NCBI GenBank assembly: GCA_011799875.1 | Contig: CM022299.1 | Coordinates: 32,384,755-32,448,754, forward strand | Length of the DNA: 64,000 nt | Source of the DNA: Thinopyrum elongatum | Lineage: Eukaryota > Streptophyta > Magnoliopsida > Poales > Poaceae | Direction: 5' to 3' | Shown: piece by piece, positions 56,901 to 64,000 of the stretch | Numbering within the stretch: the stretch's first letter is position 1 | How the letters are laid out: each line of letters begins with the position of its first letter | The notes under the pieces: generated by a model | Told to the model about the DNA's origin: nothing | The model's input: the letters and a program-made list of their open reading frames with translations, nothing else | Database searches by the model: none | Translations under genes and position numbers: made by a program

Positions 56901-57952
56901 ATCACATCGACCTTGGAACCATTCCCGATGCGCATCGTCACCTCGTCCTTTGCCAGTCTACGCTGATTCCGCAGTTCCTGCTTTGAGTTACAAATATGAG
57001 CAACCGCACCGGTATCAAATACCCAGGAACTACTACGAGTGCTGGTAAGGTACACATCAATTACATGTATATCACATATACCTTTGGTATTGCCGGCCTT
57101 CTTATCTGCTAAGTAGTTGGGGCAATTCCGCTTCCAGTGACCGTTTCCCTTGCAATAAAAGCACTCAGTCTCAGGCTTGGGTCCATTCTTTGACTTCTTC
57201 CCGGCAGCTGGCTTACCGGGCGCGGCAACTCCCTTGCCGTCCTTCTTGAAGTTCTTCTTACCCTTGCCCTTCTTGAACTTAGTGGTTTTATTCACCATCA
57301 ACACTTGATGTTCCTTTCTGATCTCTGCCTCCGCTGACTTCAGCATCGCATAAACCTCAGGAATGGTCTTTTCCATCCCCTGCATGTTGAAGTTCATCAC
57401 AAAGCTCTTGTAGCTAGGTGGAAGCGACTGGAGGATTCTGTCAATGACCGCGTCATCCGGGTGATTAATCCCCAGCTGAGACAAGCGGCTGTGCAACCCA
57501 GACATTTTGAGTATGTGCTCGCTGACAGAACTATTTTCCTCCATCTTATAGCTGTAGAACTTATCGGAGACTTCATATCTCTCGATCCGGGCATGAGCTT
57601 GGAAAACCATTTTCAGCTCTTCGAACATCTCATATGCTCCGTGATGCTCAAAACGCTTTTGGAGCCCCGGTTCTAAGCTGAAGAGCATGCCGCACTGAAC
57701 GAAGGAGTAATCATCGGTGCGTGTCTGCCAAACGTTCAAATCGTCTGGCAGTGCTGGGAGAGCAGGTGGGTCACCTAACGGTGCTTCAAGGACATATGAT
57801 TTCTTGGCAGCTATGAGGATAATCCTCAGGTTACGGACCCAGTCCGCATAGTTGCTACCATCGTCTTTCAGCTTGTTTTTCTCTAGGAACGCGTTGAAGT
57901 TGAGGGTAACATTAGCGTTGGCCATTTGATCTACAAGATAGATATGTAACAT
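53975..57952 (-). CDS. Near-complete Angela gag-pol polyprotein of Angela-2
   Basis: The frame gives 1325 aa and has all domains of the copy at 8636-12634: the zinc knuckle, DTGA protease, integrase zinc and catalytic residues, YVDD reverse transcriptase and RNase H. It differs by a two-residue loss (GLLNLE for GLFLLNLE, 6-bp deletion near 56699) and a stop seven codons... earlier in effect five residues short of the usual RFITM end, from CGA to TGA at 53975-53977. A Tyr replaces a conserved Cys in KFYSYKMEE of gag. As with the other copies the Met in MANANV is the likely start. Catalytic residues remain, so activity is possible but untested. Confidence 0.92.
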   Translation of the reverse strand: MLHIYLVDQMANANVTLNFNAFLEKNKLKDDGSNYADWVRNLRIILIAAKKSYVLEAPLGDPPALPALPDDLNVWQTRTDDYSFVQCGMLFSLEPGLQKRFEHHGAYEMFEELKMVFQAHARIERYEVSDKFYSYKMEENSSVSEHILKMSGLHSRLSQLGINHPDDAVIDRILQSLPPSYKSFVMNFNMQGMEKTIPEVYAMLKSAEAEIRKEHQVLMVNKTTKFKKGKGKKNFKKDGKGVAAPGKPAAGKKSKNGPKPETECFYCKGNGHWKRNCPNYLADKKAGNTKGICDIHVIDVYLTSTRSSSWVFDTGAVAHICNSKQELRNQRRLAKDEVTMRIGNGSKVDVIAVGTLPLHLPTGLVLNLNNCYLVPALSMNIVSGSRLMRDGYSFKSENNGCSIYMRDMFYGHAPLVNGLLNLERDVTHVYNVNAKKCKVDNDSPIYLWHCRLGHIGVKRMKKLHADGLLESLDYESFDRCEPCLLGKMTKTPFSRTMERATNLLEIIHTDVCGPISVEARGGYRYVLTLTDDLSRYGYVYLMKHKSETFEKFKEFQNEVENQRDKKIKFLRSDRGGEYLSHEFGTHLRKCGIVSQLTPPGTPQRNGVSERRNRTLLDMVRSMMSLTDLPLSFWGYALETAAFTLNRAPSKSVETTPYELWFGKKPKLSFLKVWGCDAYVKKLQPEKLEPKSEKCIFIGYPKETIGYTFYLRSEGKIFVARNGSFLEKEFLSKEVSGRKVELDEMALEPESSAAQENVSVEPAPAREEVNDNDHDQATTELRRSTRTRSAPEWYGNPVLEIMLLDNSEPLNYEEAMAGPDSDKWLEAMKSEIGSMYENEVWTLTDLPDDRQAIENKWIFKKKTDADGNVTIYKARLVAKGYRQVQGVDYDETFSPVAKLKSIIIMLAIAAYYDYEIWQMDVKTAFLNGFLKEELYMIQPEGFVDPENADKVCKLQRSIYGLVQASRSWNIRFDEMIKAFGFTQTYGEACVYKKVSGSSVAFLILYVDDILLMGNNIEFLESIKAYLNKCFSMKDLGEAAYILGIKIYRDRSRRLIGLSQSTYLDKILKKFNMDQSKKGFLPVLQGVRLSSAQCPTTAKDIEEISVIPYASAIGSIMYAMLCTRPDVNLAVSLVGRYQSNPGKEHWTAVNNILKYLKRTKEMFLVYGGDEELVVKGYVDASFDTDPDYSKSQTGYVYILNGGAVSWCSCKQSVVAGSTCEAEYIAASEAAHEAVWMKEFITDLGVIPNASGPMALFCDNTGAIALAKEPRFHKKTRHIKRRFNSIREHVQDGDIDICKVHTDLNVADPLTKPLPRAKHDQHQNSMGV

Positions 57953-59210
57953 TTAGACTAAGTTCATGACAATTAAGTTCATCTAATCAAATTATGTAAT
58001 GAACTCCCACTCAGATAGACATCCCTCTCGTCATCTAAGTGATACATGATCCGAATCGACTAGGCCGTGTCCGATCATCACGTGAGACGGACTAGTCATC
58101 AACGGTGAACATCTCCATGTTGATCGTATCTTCTATACGACTCATGTTCGACCTTTCGGTCTCTTGTGCTCCGAGGCCATGTCTGTACATGCTAGGCTCG
58201 TCAAGTCAACCTAAGTGTATTGCTGTGTAAATCTGGCTTAGACCCGTTGTATTCGAACGTTAGAATCTATCACACCCGATCAACACGTAGTGCTTCGAAA
58301 CAACGAACCTTCGCAACGGTGCACAGTTAGGGGAAACACTTTATTGAAATTTTAGTGAGGGATCATCTTATATATGCTACCGTCGTTCTAAGCAAATAAG
58401 ATGCAAAAACATGATAAACATCACATGCAATCAAAATAGTGACATGATATGGCCATTATCACTTCGCTCCTTTTGATCTCCATCTTCGGGGCTCCATGAT
58501 CATCATCGTCACTGGCATGACACCATGATCTCCATCATCATGATCTCCATCATCGTGTCTTCATGAAGTTGTCTCGCCAACTATTACTTCTACTACTACG
58601 GCTAACGGTTAGCAATAAAGTAAAGTAATTACATGGCGAATTTCAATGACACGCAGGTCATATAATAAATTAAGACAACTCCTATGGCTCCTGCCGGTTG
58701 TCATACTCATCGACATGCAAGTCGTGATTCCTATTACAAGAACATGATCATCTCATACATCACATATATCATTCATCACATCCTTTGGCCATATCACATC
58801 ACAAAGCACTTGCTGCAAAAACAAGTTAGACGTCCTCTAATTGTTGTTGCAAGTTTTTACGTGGCTGCTATAGGTTTCTAGCAAGAACGTTTCTTACCTA
58901 CGCCAAAACCACAACGTGATATGCCAATTTCTATTTACCCTTCATAAGGACCCTGTTCATCGAATCCGATCCGACTAAAGTGGGAGAGACAGACACCCGC
59001 TAGCCTCCTTATGCAACTAGTGCATGTCAGTCGGTGGAACCTGTCTCACGTAAGCGTACGTGTAAGGTCGGTCCGGGCCGCTTCATCCCACAGTGCCGCC
59101 GAATCAAGATAAGACTAGTAACGGCAAGAAGATTGACAAATCGACGCCCACAACTACTTTGTGTTCTACTCGTGCAAGATACTACGCATAGACCTAGCTC
59201 ATGATGCCAC
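57953..59210 (-). other. Untranslated leader of Angela-2 with primer-binding site
   Basis: It is collinear with the Angela-1 leaders. The primer-binding site GTGGCATCATGAGC lies against the LTR at 59197-59210. Confidence 0.8.
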
Positions 59211-60936
59211 TGTTGGGGATCGTAGGAGAATTTTAAAATTTTCTATGCATCACCAAGATCAATCTATGGAGTCATCTAGCAACGAGAGAGAGGGGAGTGC
59301 ATCTACATACCTTTGTAGATCGCGAGCGGAAGCGTTCAAGAGAACGGGGTTGATGGAGTCGTACTCGTCGTGATCCAAATCACCGATGACCGAGCGTCGA
59401 ACGGACAGCACCTCCGTGTTCAACACACGTACGGAGCGGAGACGTCTCCTCCTTCTTGATCCAGCAAGGGGGGAGGAGAGGTTGGGGAGGACAGCTCCAG
59501 CAGCAGCACGACGGCGTGGTGGAGTTGGAGCTGCGTGGTATTCCTGCAGGGCTTCGCCAAGCACCGCGGGAGGAGGAGGAGGTGTTGGAGAGGGGAGGGG
59601 CTGCGCCAGGGATGAGGTATGGCCTCCCTCCCACCCCTCCACTATTTATAGGGGGAAGAGGAGAGGGGGCCGGCCCCCTCAGATCCAATCTGAGGGGAGG
59701 GGAGGCGGCCAGGGGAGAAAACTTGCCCCCCAAGCAAGGTGGAAGGCTCCCTCCCCTAGGGTTTCCCAACCCTAGGCGCCATGGGCCCTTGGGGGGGCGC
59801 ACCAGCCCACTAGGGGGCTGGTTCCCTCCCATATACAGCCCATTAGGCCTCCCGGGTAAATCAGCCCCACCCGGTGGACCTCCGGACACCTTTCGGTGGT
59901 CCCGGTACAATACCGATAACCCCCGACACTATTCCGGTGACCGTATGACAACTTCCCATATATAAATCTTCACCTCCGGACCATTCCGGAACTCCTCGTG
60001 ACATCCGGGATCTCATCCGGGACTCCGAACAACATTCGGTAACCACGTACAAACTTTCCCTACAACCCTAGCGTCACCGAACCTTAAGTGTGTAGACCCT
60101 ACGGGTTCGGGAGACACGTAGACATGACCGAGACAACTCTCCGGTCAATAACCAACAGCGGGATCTGGATACCCATGTTGGCTCCCACATGCTCCTCGAT
60201 GATCTCATCGGATGAACCACGATGTCGAGGATTCAATCAATCCCGTACGCAATTCCCTTTGTCTATCGGTACGATACTTGCCCGAGATTCGATCGTCGGT
60301 ATCTCGATACCTTGTTCAATCTCGTTACCGGCAAGTCTCTTTACTCGTTTCCGTAACACATCATCCTGTGAACAACTCCTTGATCACATTGAGCTCATTA
60401 TGATGATGTCCTACCGAGTGGGCCCAGAGGTACCTCTCCGTCACACGGAGTGACAAATCCCAGTCTCGATTCGTGCCAACCCAACAGACACTTTCGGAGA
60501 TACCCGTAGTGCACCTTTATAGCCACCCAGTTACGTTGTGACATTTGGTACACCCAAAGCACTCCTACGGTATCCAGGAGTTGCACAATCTCATGGTCTA
60601 AGGAAAAGTTACTTGACATTGGAAAAGCTTTAGCAAACGAACTACACGATCTAGTGCTAGGCTTAGGATTGGGTCTTGTCCATCACATCATTCTCCTAAT
60701 GATGTGATCCCGTTATCAATGACATCCAATGTCCATGGTCAGGAAACCGTAACCATCTATTGATCAACGAGCTAGTCAACTAGAGGCTTACTAGGGACAT
60801 GTAGTGGTCTATGTATTCACACATGTATTACGATTTCCGGATAACACAATTATAGCATGAATAACAGACAATTATCATGAACAAGGAAATATAATAATAA
60901 CCATTTTATTATTGCCTCTAGGGCATATTTCCAACA
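59211..60936 (-). repeat. Angela-2 5' LTR
   Basis: TG/CA ends, TATA-type box CTATTTATAG at 59642-59651. The right target duplication TTACG follows at 60937-60941. Confidence 0.92.
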
Positions 60937-60941
60937 TTACG
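60937..60941. repeat. Right target-site duplication of Angela-2 (TTACG)
   Basis: It matches 52199-52203. Confidence 0.9.
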
Positions 60942-61569
60942 TGTTATGGTCCGCATACCCCAAGGTGACAATAATTGGGATTCTTTCCGGTGATTACCGT
61001 AGTTTGAGGAGTTCATATATTCAATAAGTGCGAATGCTTTGGTCCGGTACTCTATTACAAGGAGGCCTTAATATCCCTTAGTTTCCATTAGGACCCCGCT
61101 GCCACGGGAGGGTAGGATAAAAGATGTCATGCAAGTTCTTTTCCATAAGCACGTATGACTATTTCGGAATACATGCCTACATTATATTAATGAATTGGAG
61201 CTAGTTCTGTGTCACCCTAGGTTATAACTGTTGCATGATGAATGCCATCCAACATAATTATCCATCATTGATCCATTGCTTATGAGCTTTTCACATATTG
61301 ATGTTTGCTATGTTACTTTGCCGTTGCCACTGTTAGAATTGCTACAAAACTGCTACTGTTACTTTTGCCACTGTTACCGTTACTTCCATATTACTTTGCT
61401 ACTAAATACTTTGCTGCAGATATTAAGTCTTTCAGGTGTGGTTGAAGTGACAACTCAGCTGCTAATACTTGAGAATATTCTTTGGCTCCCCTTGTGTCGA
61501 ATCAATAAATTTGGGTTGAATACTCTACCCTCAAAAACTGTTGCGATCCCCTATACTTGTGGGTTATCA
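60942..61569 (+). repeat. Gypsy-3 3' LTR, second part
   Basis: It continues the LTR after Angela-2 and ends ATACTTGTGGGTTATCA at 61569. The reconstructed LTR is about 1386 bp. Its end is nearly the same as the Gypsy-2 LTR end. Confidence 0.85.
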
Positions 61570-63655
61570 AGACGACCAAATCTGAATTTCTTGCCTGTTG
61601 TACCGCTAGCTGCCGTAGCTATGGCGCCTCTCTTCCGCTGTTGCTGAGGCGGCGGAGACGGCTGACGCGGTGCCGAACTTGGAGGAGGAGTCGGCTGACG
61701 CGGTGCCGGACTTGGAGGAGGAGTCGACTGACACGGTGGCGGAGACGGCTGACGCGGTGCCGGACTTGGAGAAGGAGTCGGCTGACGTAATGGCGGACAT
61801 GGAGGAGCAGGAGTCGGCTAACGCGGTGGCGGACTTGGAGGAGGAGCCGGCTGACGCGGCGGACTTGGAGGAGGAGTCGGTGGCCTTGGAAAGAAGATGC
61901 AATCCTTTCTCCATAGAATGATACGATGTATGGCCTTTCCCAGTGTGCTCTCCTCGTCACCTCCATGAATGTCAAGCTCTAGATCGTTATATCCCAACAT
62001 CACTGCATCCACCCCAACACGAGCATAGCCAGCTGGAATCGGATTGCCATGGAAGGTTGCTTCAGGGGGATTTGTTAAAGCATAGCCGTCCGCCACCTTC
62101 ATTGATATGTTCTTCACCTTAATGTGTAGCTCACAAGGTGTCGCACGTTGGATATCTTCCACGGGGTATCTAGCCAGCAGTGCATCATCGGCCGGGGTGG
62201 AACCCACGCTGCTTCTCGGCATAGATGGGACGGTGCTATCCAATGCTGGATCTGCTTGCTGCTGCCGCTGAGGCGCCCTTTCCTGGCTAAGTGAGTCGAT
62301 CTGCTCCTGCTGCCGCCTGAAAGCGCGTTCCAACTCCAAGTGCTTTGATTCTAGGCCTTCAAGGCGGACTGCTTCCTCCTTCCTCTGCTCCTCCTCCAGC
62401 TTCCTCTTCTGCTCCTCCTGCTGCTTCTTTCTCGCACGGCTTCTGTAATCGGCGTTCCAATCCGTAAACCCCTCAAACCATGGAACAATGCCTTTGCCTC
62501 GTGTTCGTCCCGGGTGTTCAGGATTCTTTAGGGCGCGCGTAAGCTCGTCGTTCTCTCTGTTGGGCGTGAACGCCCCCGTTCGAGCCTCTTCTATTGCAAC
62601 AAGTAAAGCGTCGGAGGCTTCTTTAAGACTTGTCCGCTCCATAACCAGCCCTGTCTCTGGGTCTAACTCCCCCCATGTGCATAAAACCAAGTCCTGCACC
62701 TTTCGGGCCAACTCAATGTAACTGGAGTGACCTCTGCAGTAATCATCTCTTGCTCAGCAAGATCCCACGTAGGCCGACCGACCTCGTAGCCACCTGGCCC
62801 CAGAGTATGGTGCCACTTTTTTTTCGCAGCATTAATATTGTTTATTCTCAACCGTTCCTGAGCTGCTTCCGATTCCTTGAACTTCACGAAAGCGTCCCAG
62901 TGATCTCTTGCCTTCTCTAGTGCTCCCTTGAATTCTAGAATCTGCTTTCCTCCTTTAACGTACCCGGCCCATATTGTTTTCTTGTGGTTGTTGAATGCTA
63001 GCGCCATCTTCTTAAGAGCACTCTTCTTGACTTTCTCCCGATCTCCATCTGTCAAATGATCTGGTTGGGTGAAATGTGACATGAGCGATTCCCAAAGCAG
63101 ATGTTTTGCTCTTTCGGAGACAAAAGTAACTCCTTGATTTCCCTTTGTTGCCTTTTTCCATTCTTGAACGGAGATCAGGATTTGGTCCCTGACAATAAAT
63201 CCGCATTGATGAGTGAACTTGTTCGCATTCTTCTTAGGTTCAAGCGGTTCCCCATTTGGTTTGATGGCATTGATGTTGTACTTTACGCCAGCCAGCAACC
63301 TTTTGGCCGGGCCTCGAACTGCCCTGTTGCTTGTAGAAGATTTGCTCGATCCGGAGGGCTAAAAGGAGAAAGATCGATTCATTAATATATATATACAAAT
63401 CAATTAATACATGTAATGATCACCGGATGCCTTATATAATAAATATACCTCGCTGGTCTTTGTTATTTTAAGAACATTTCCTTCGTCATCATTGTTGTGG
63501 ACTTCATCTATTCGTTCGTCTTCATCAAATATCATACCCTTACCGGAATTGTTCAGATATTGCGAGCTGACATCTTCAGGTTCATTCTCATCTGGGCTCG
63601 GGGAGCGTATGATGTCGAACAGGGTCTCTTCTTCGTCTCTGCCGGTATTGTCCAT
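61570..63655 (-). pseudogene. CACTA ORF2-type protein (Transposase_24-like), frameshifted and truncated
   Basis: Exon 1 is 63449-63655 (starts MDNTGRDEEE, ends TKTSE, donor GTATAT); the 90-bp intron ends TTTTAG; exon 2 starts at 63358 (PSGSSKSST) in phase. Exon 2 has the CACTA-associated core: FIVRDQ, WAGYVKGGK, then FKESEAAQERLRINNINAAK and HHTLGPGGY, WPERCRTWFYAHGG. At 62669-62674 a run of six G (minus) is one short of what AHGG-ELDPETG needs, so the frame shifts there. It continues at 62711 to a coiled-coil Gln/Glu/Arg segment and a C-terminal domain (CELHIKVKNISMKVADGYAL). A Pro-rich repeat then has TAG at 61818-61820 where sister repeat units have CAG. The same frame seems to continue to the Gypsy-3 junction. 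Function in transposition is inferred from family association. Confidence 0.78.
61640..61870 (-). repeat. Pro-rich coding tandem repeat in the CACTA-3 gene
   Basis: Units of about 24-36 bp with CGTCAGCCG and CCTCCTCCAAGTCC (minus) encode RQP and PPPSP motifs. About eight units are present. One unit has GTTAGCC instead of GTCAGCC, giving the in-frame stop. Confidence 0.75.
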
Positions 63656-63699
63656 AGCTTATATTAACTAATACAGAAGAAAGATAAAATAATTTAGTA

Positions 63700-63972
63700 T
63701 TCAAATTAGAATGCAATCAATAAGGAAAAACTGAATCATATATAGTAGATAATATGCATCTCGAATAATATCACTAATACATTTCGAATAATCCAGATAA
63801 TATGCATCATCGAATATAATCTCGAATACATCGTCTCGAATATTATCGAATAATATAATCTCGAATACATTGTCTCAAATATTATCAAATATAATCTCGA
63901 ATACATCTCGAGTATTATCACTAATACATCTCGAATATTATCATATATATAACATCACTAGCTAACATCACT
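63700..63972. repeat. Degenerate TCTCGAATA-type AT-rich repeat
   Basis: Imperfect units of TCTCGAATAcat, TCTCGAATAttatc and similar recur about a dozen times. It lies upstream of the CACTA-3 gene start, between it and a possible preceding coding end. Confidence 0.6.
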
Positions 63973-64000
63973 CGCGGTTCCTGAGGAGCGGGCGGTGGAC
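63973..64000 (-). CDS. Possible C-terminal end of an upstream CACTA-3 gene
   Basis: The minus strand reads an open VHRPLLRNRE followed by TGA at the window edge. In CACTA elements the main transposase gene commonly precedes the Transposase_24-like gene on the same strand, so this could be its last codons. Only ten residues are visible, so the call is weak. Confidence 0.25.

Larger units (their letters stand above)
52204..60936 (-). mobile_element. Angela-2: complete Angela-type Copia retrotransposon
   Basis: Standard structure of 8733 bp: LTRs 52204-53927 (1724 bp) and 59211-60936 (1726 bp), internal 5283 bp, TSD TTACG. By eye about 20 positions differ between the LTRs, about 1.2 percent. 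With the often used grass LTR rate of 1.3e-8 per site per year this suggests roughly half a million years; this is an estimate from a manual count. The LTR mid-section (52620-52920) differs from Angela-1 and defines a different LTR subtype. Confidence 0.95.
46764..61569 (+). mobile_element. Gypsy-3: Athila-like Ty3/Gypsy element, left part outside window, interrupted by Angela-2
   Basis: A gag-protease frame is cut at 46764 by CACTA-1, so the rest of gag and the 5' LTR lie left of the window beyond CACTA-1. An Athila-type frame (48296-49375), a long spacer, a polypurine tract and the 3' LTR (51446-52203 plus 60942-61569) follow. Reverse transcriptase, RNase H and integrase are absent between the protease and the Athila frame, so it is deleted or non-autonomous. 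The right flank AGACG (61570-61574) should have a copy on the far side. Confidence 0.82.
61570..64000 (-). mobile_element. CACTA-3: CACTA (En/Spm-type) transposon coding region, cut by Gypsy-3 and by the window edge
   Basis: A spliced minus-strand gene with Transposase_24-like sequence fills most of this stretch. Neither terminus is visible: Gypsy-3 sits inside the coding region at 61569/61570 and the upstream side leaves the window. It is the outermost element of the nest as far as can be seen. Confidence 0.75.

Noticed and set aside
61276..61647. 123-aa plus-strand frame at the Gypsy-3 LTR end
   Set aside because: It crosses the LTR boundary at 61569 into CACTA-3, so it is an accidental fusion of two elements.
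1..64000. Host protein-coding gene in the window
   Set aside because: Every long frame belongs to a retrotransposon or CACTA element; the only host-like sequence is the short HSP90 fragment inside CACTA-2.

Overview
The window is plant nuclear intergenic DNA built entirely of nested transposable elements. The Angela-type Ty1/Copia LTRs, the Athila-like Ty3/Gypsy elements with LTRs starting TGATACGTC, and the CACTA transposons with TTTAGTCCCGGTT subterminal repeats together point to a Triticeae grass (wheat, Aegilops, barley or rye relative). I found no complete host gene, no tRNA or rRNA gene and no prokaryotic feature. Family names rest on remembered sequence features, not on a database search.

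Layout, using names coined here. Gypsy-1 (minus strand) runs from the left edge to 30446; only its 5' LTR and about 3.5 kb of internal DNA are inside the window. Its LTR is split at 5058 by Copia-1 (5059-30332, TSD AGGTT). The 3' LTR of Copia-1 is split at 6866 by Angela-1 (6867-22561, TSD TGCAT), an unusual element with three LTRs and two internal domains. From 30447 to 46763 lies CACTA-1, with ~338-bp tandem repeats, foldback subterminal repeats, a right TIR ending at 46763 and a plus-strand gene of four coding exons whose spliced frame is intact. Gypsy-2 (32755-43628, minus strand, TSD GTGGC) sits inside CACTA-1. Gypsy-2 itself holds CACTA-2 (from 36402 to about 42030), which carries a captured HSP90 fragment. 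CACTA-1 interrupts the gag-protease frame of Gypsy-3 (plus strand, to 61569). The 3' LTR of Gypsy-3 is split by Angela-2 (52204-60936, TSD TTACG). Gypsy-3 itself sits inside the coding region of CACTA-3 (61570 to the right edge, minus strand).

The probable insertion order, oldest first, is CACTA-3, Gypsy-3, CACTA-1, Gypsy-1, Copia-1, Angela-1: six levels of nesting. Gypsy-2 with CACTA-2, and Angela-2, form side branches. Differences between paired LTRs, counted by eye, agree: Copia-1 LTRs differ at roughly 50-70 sites of 2127, while Angela LTR pairs differ at roughly 13-20 sites of about 1730.

Coding capacity. Two Angela gag-pol frames are full length (8636-12634, and 53975-57952 with a slightly shortened end). 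One Angela copy has a single-base frameshift in gag. Copia-1 pol has several breaks. Gypsy-1, -2 and -3 lack any visible reverse transcriptase here and look non-autonomous or deleted. CACTA-3 carries a Transposase_24-like gene with a one-base loss in a G run and an in-frame stop. The observations most worth following are the intact accessory gene of CACTA-1, the three-LTR Angela-1 and the HSP90 capture in CACTA-2.
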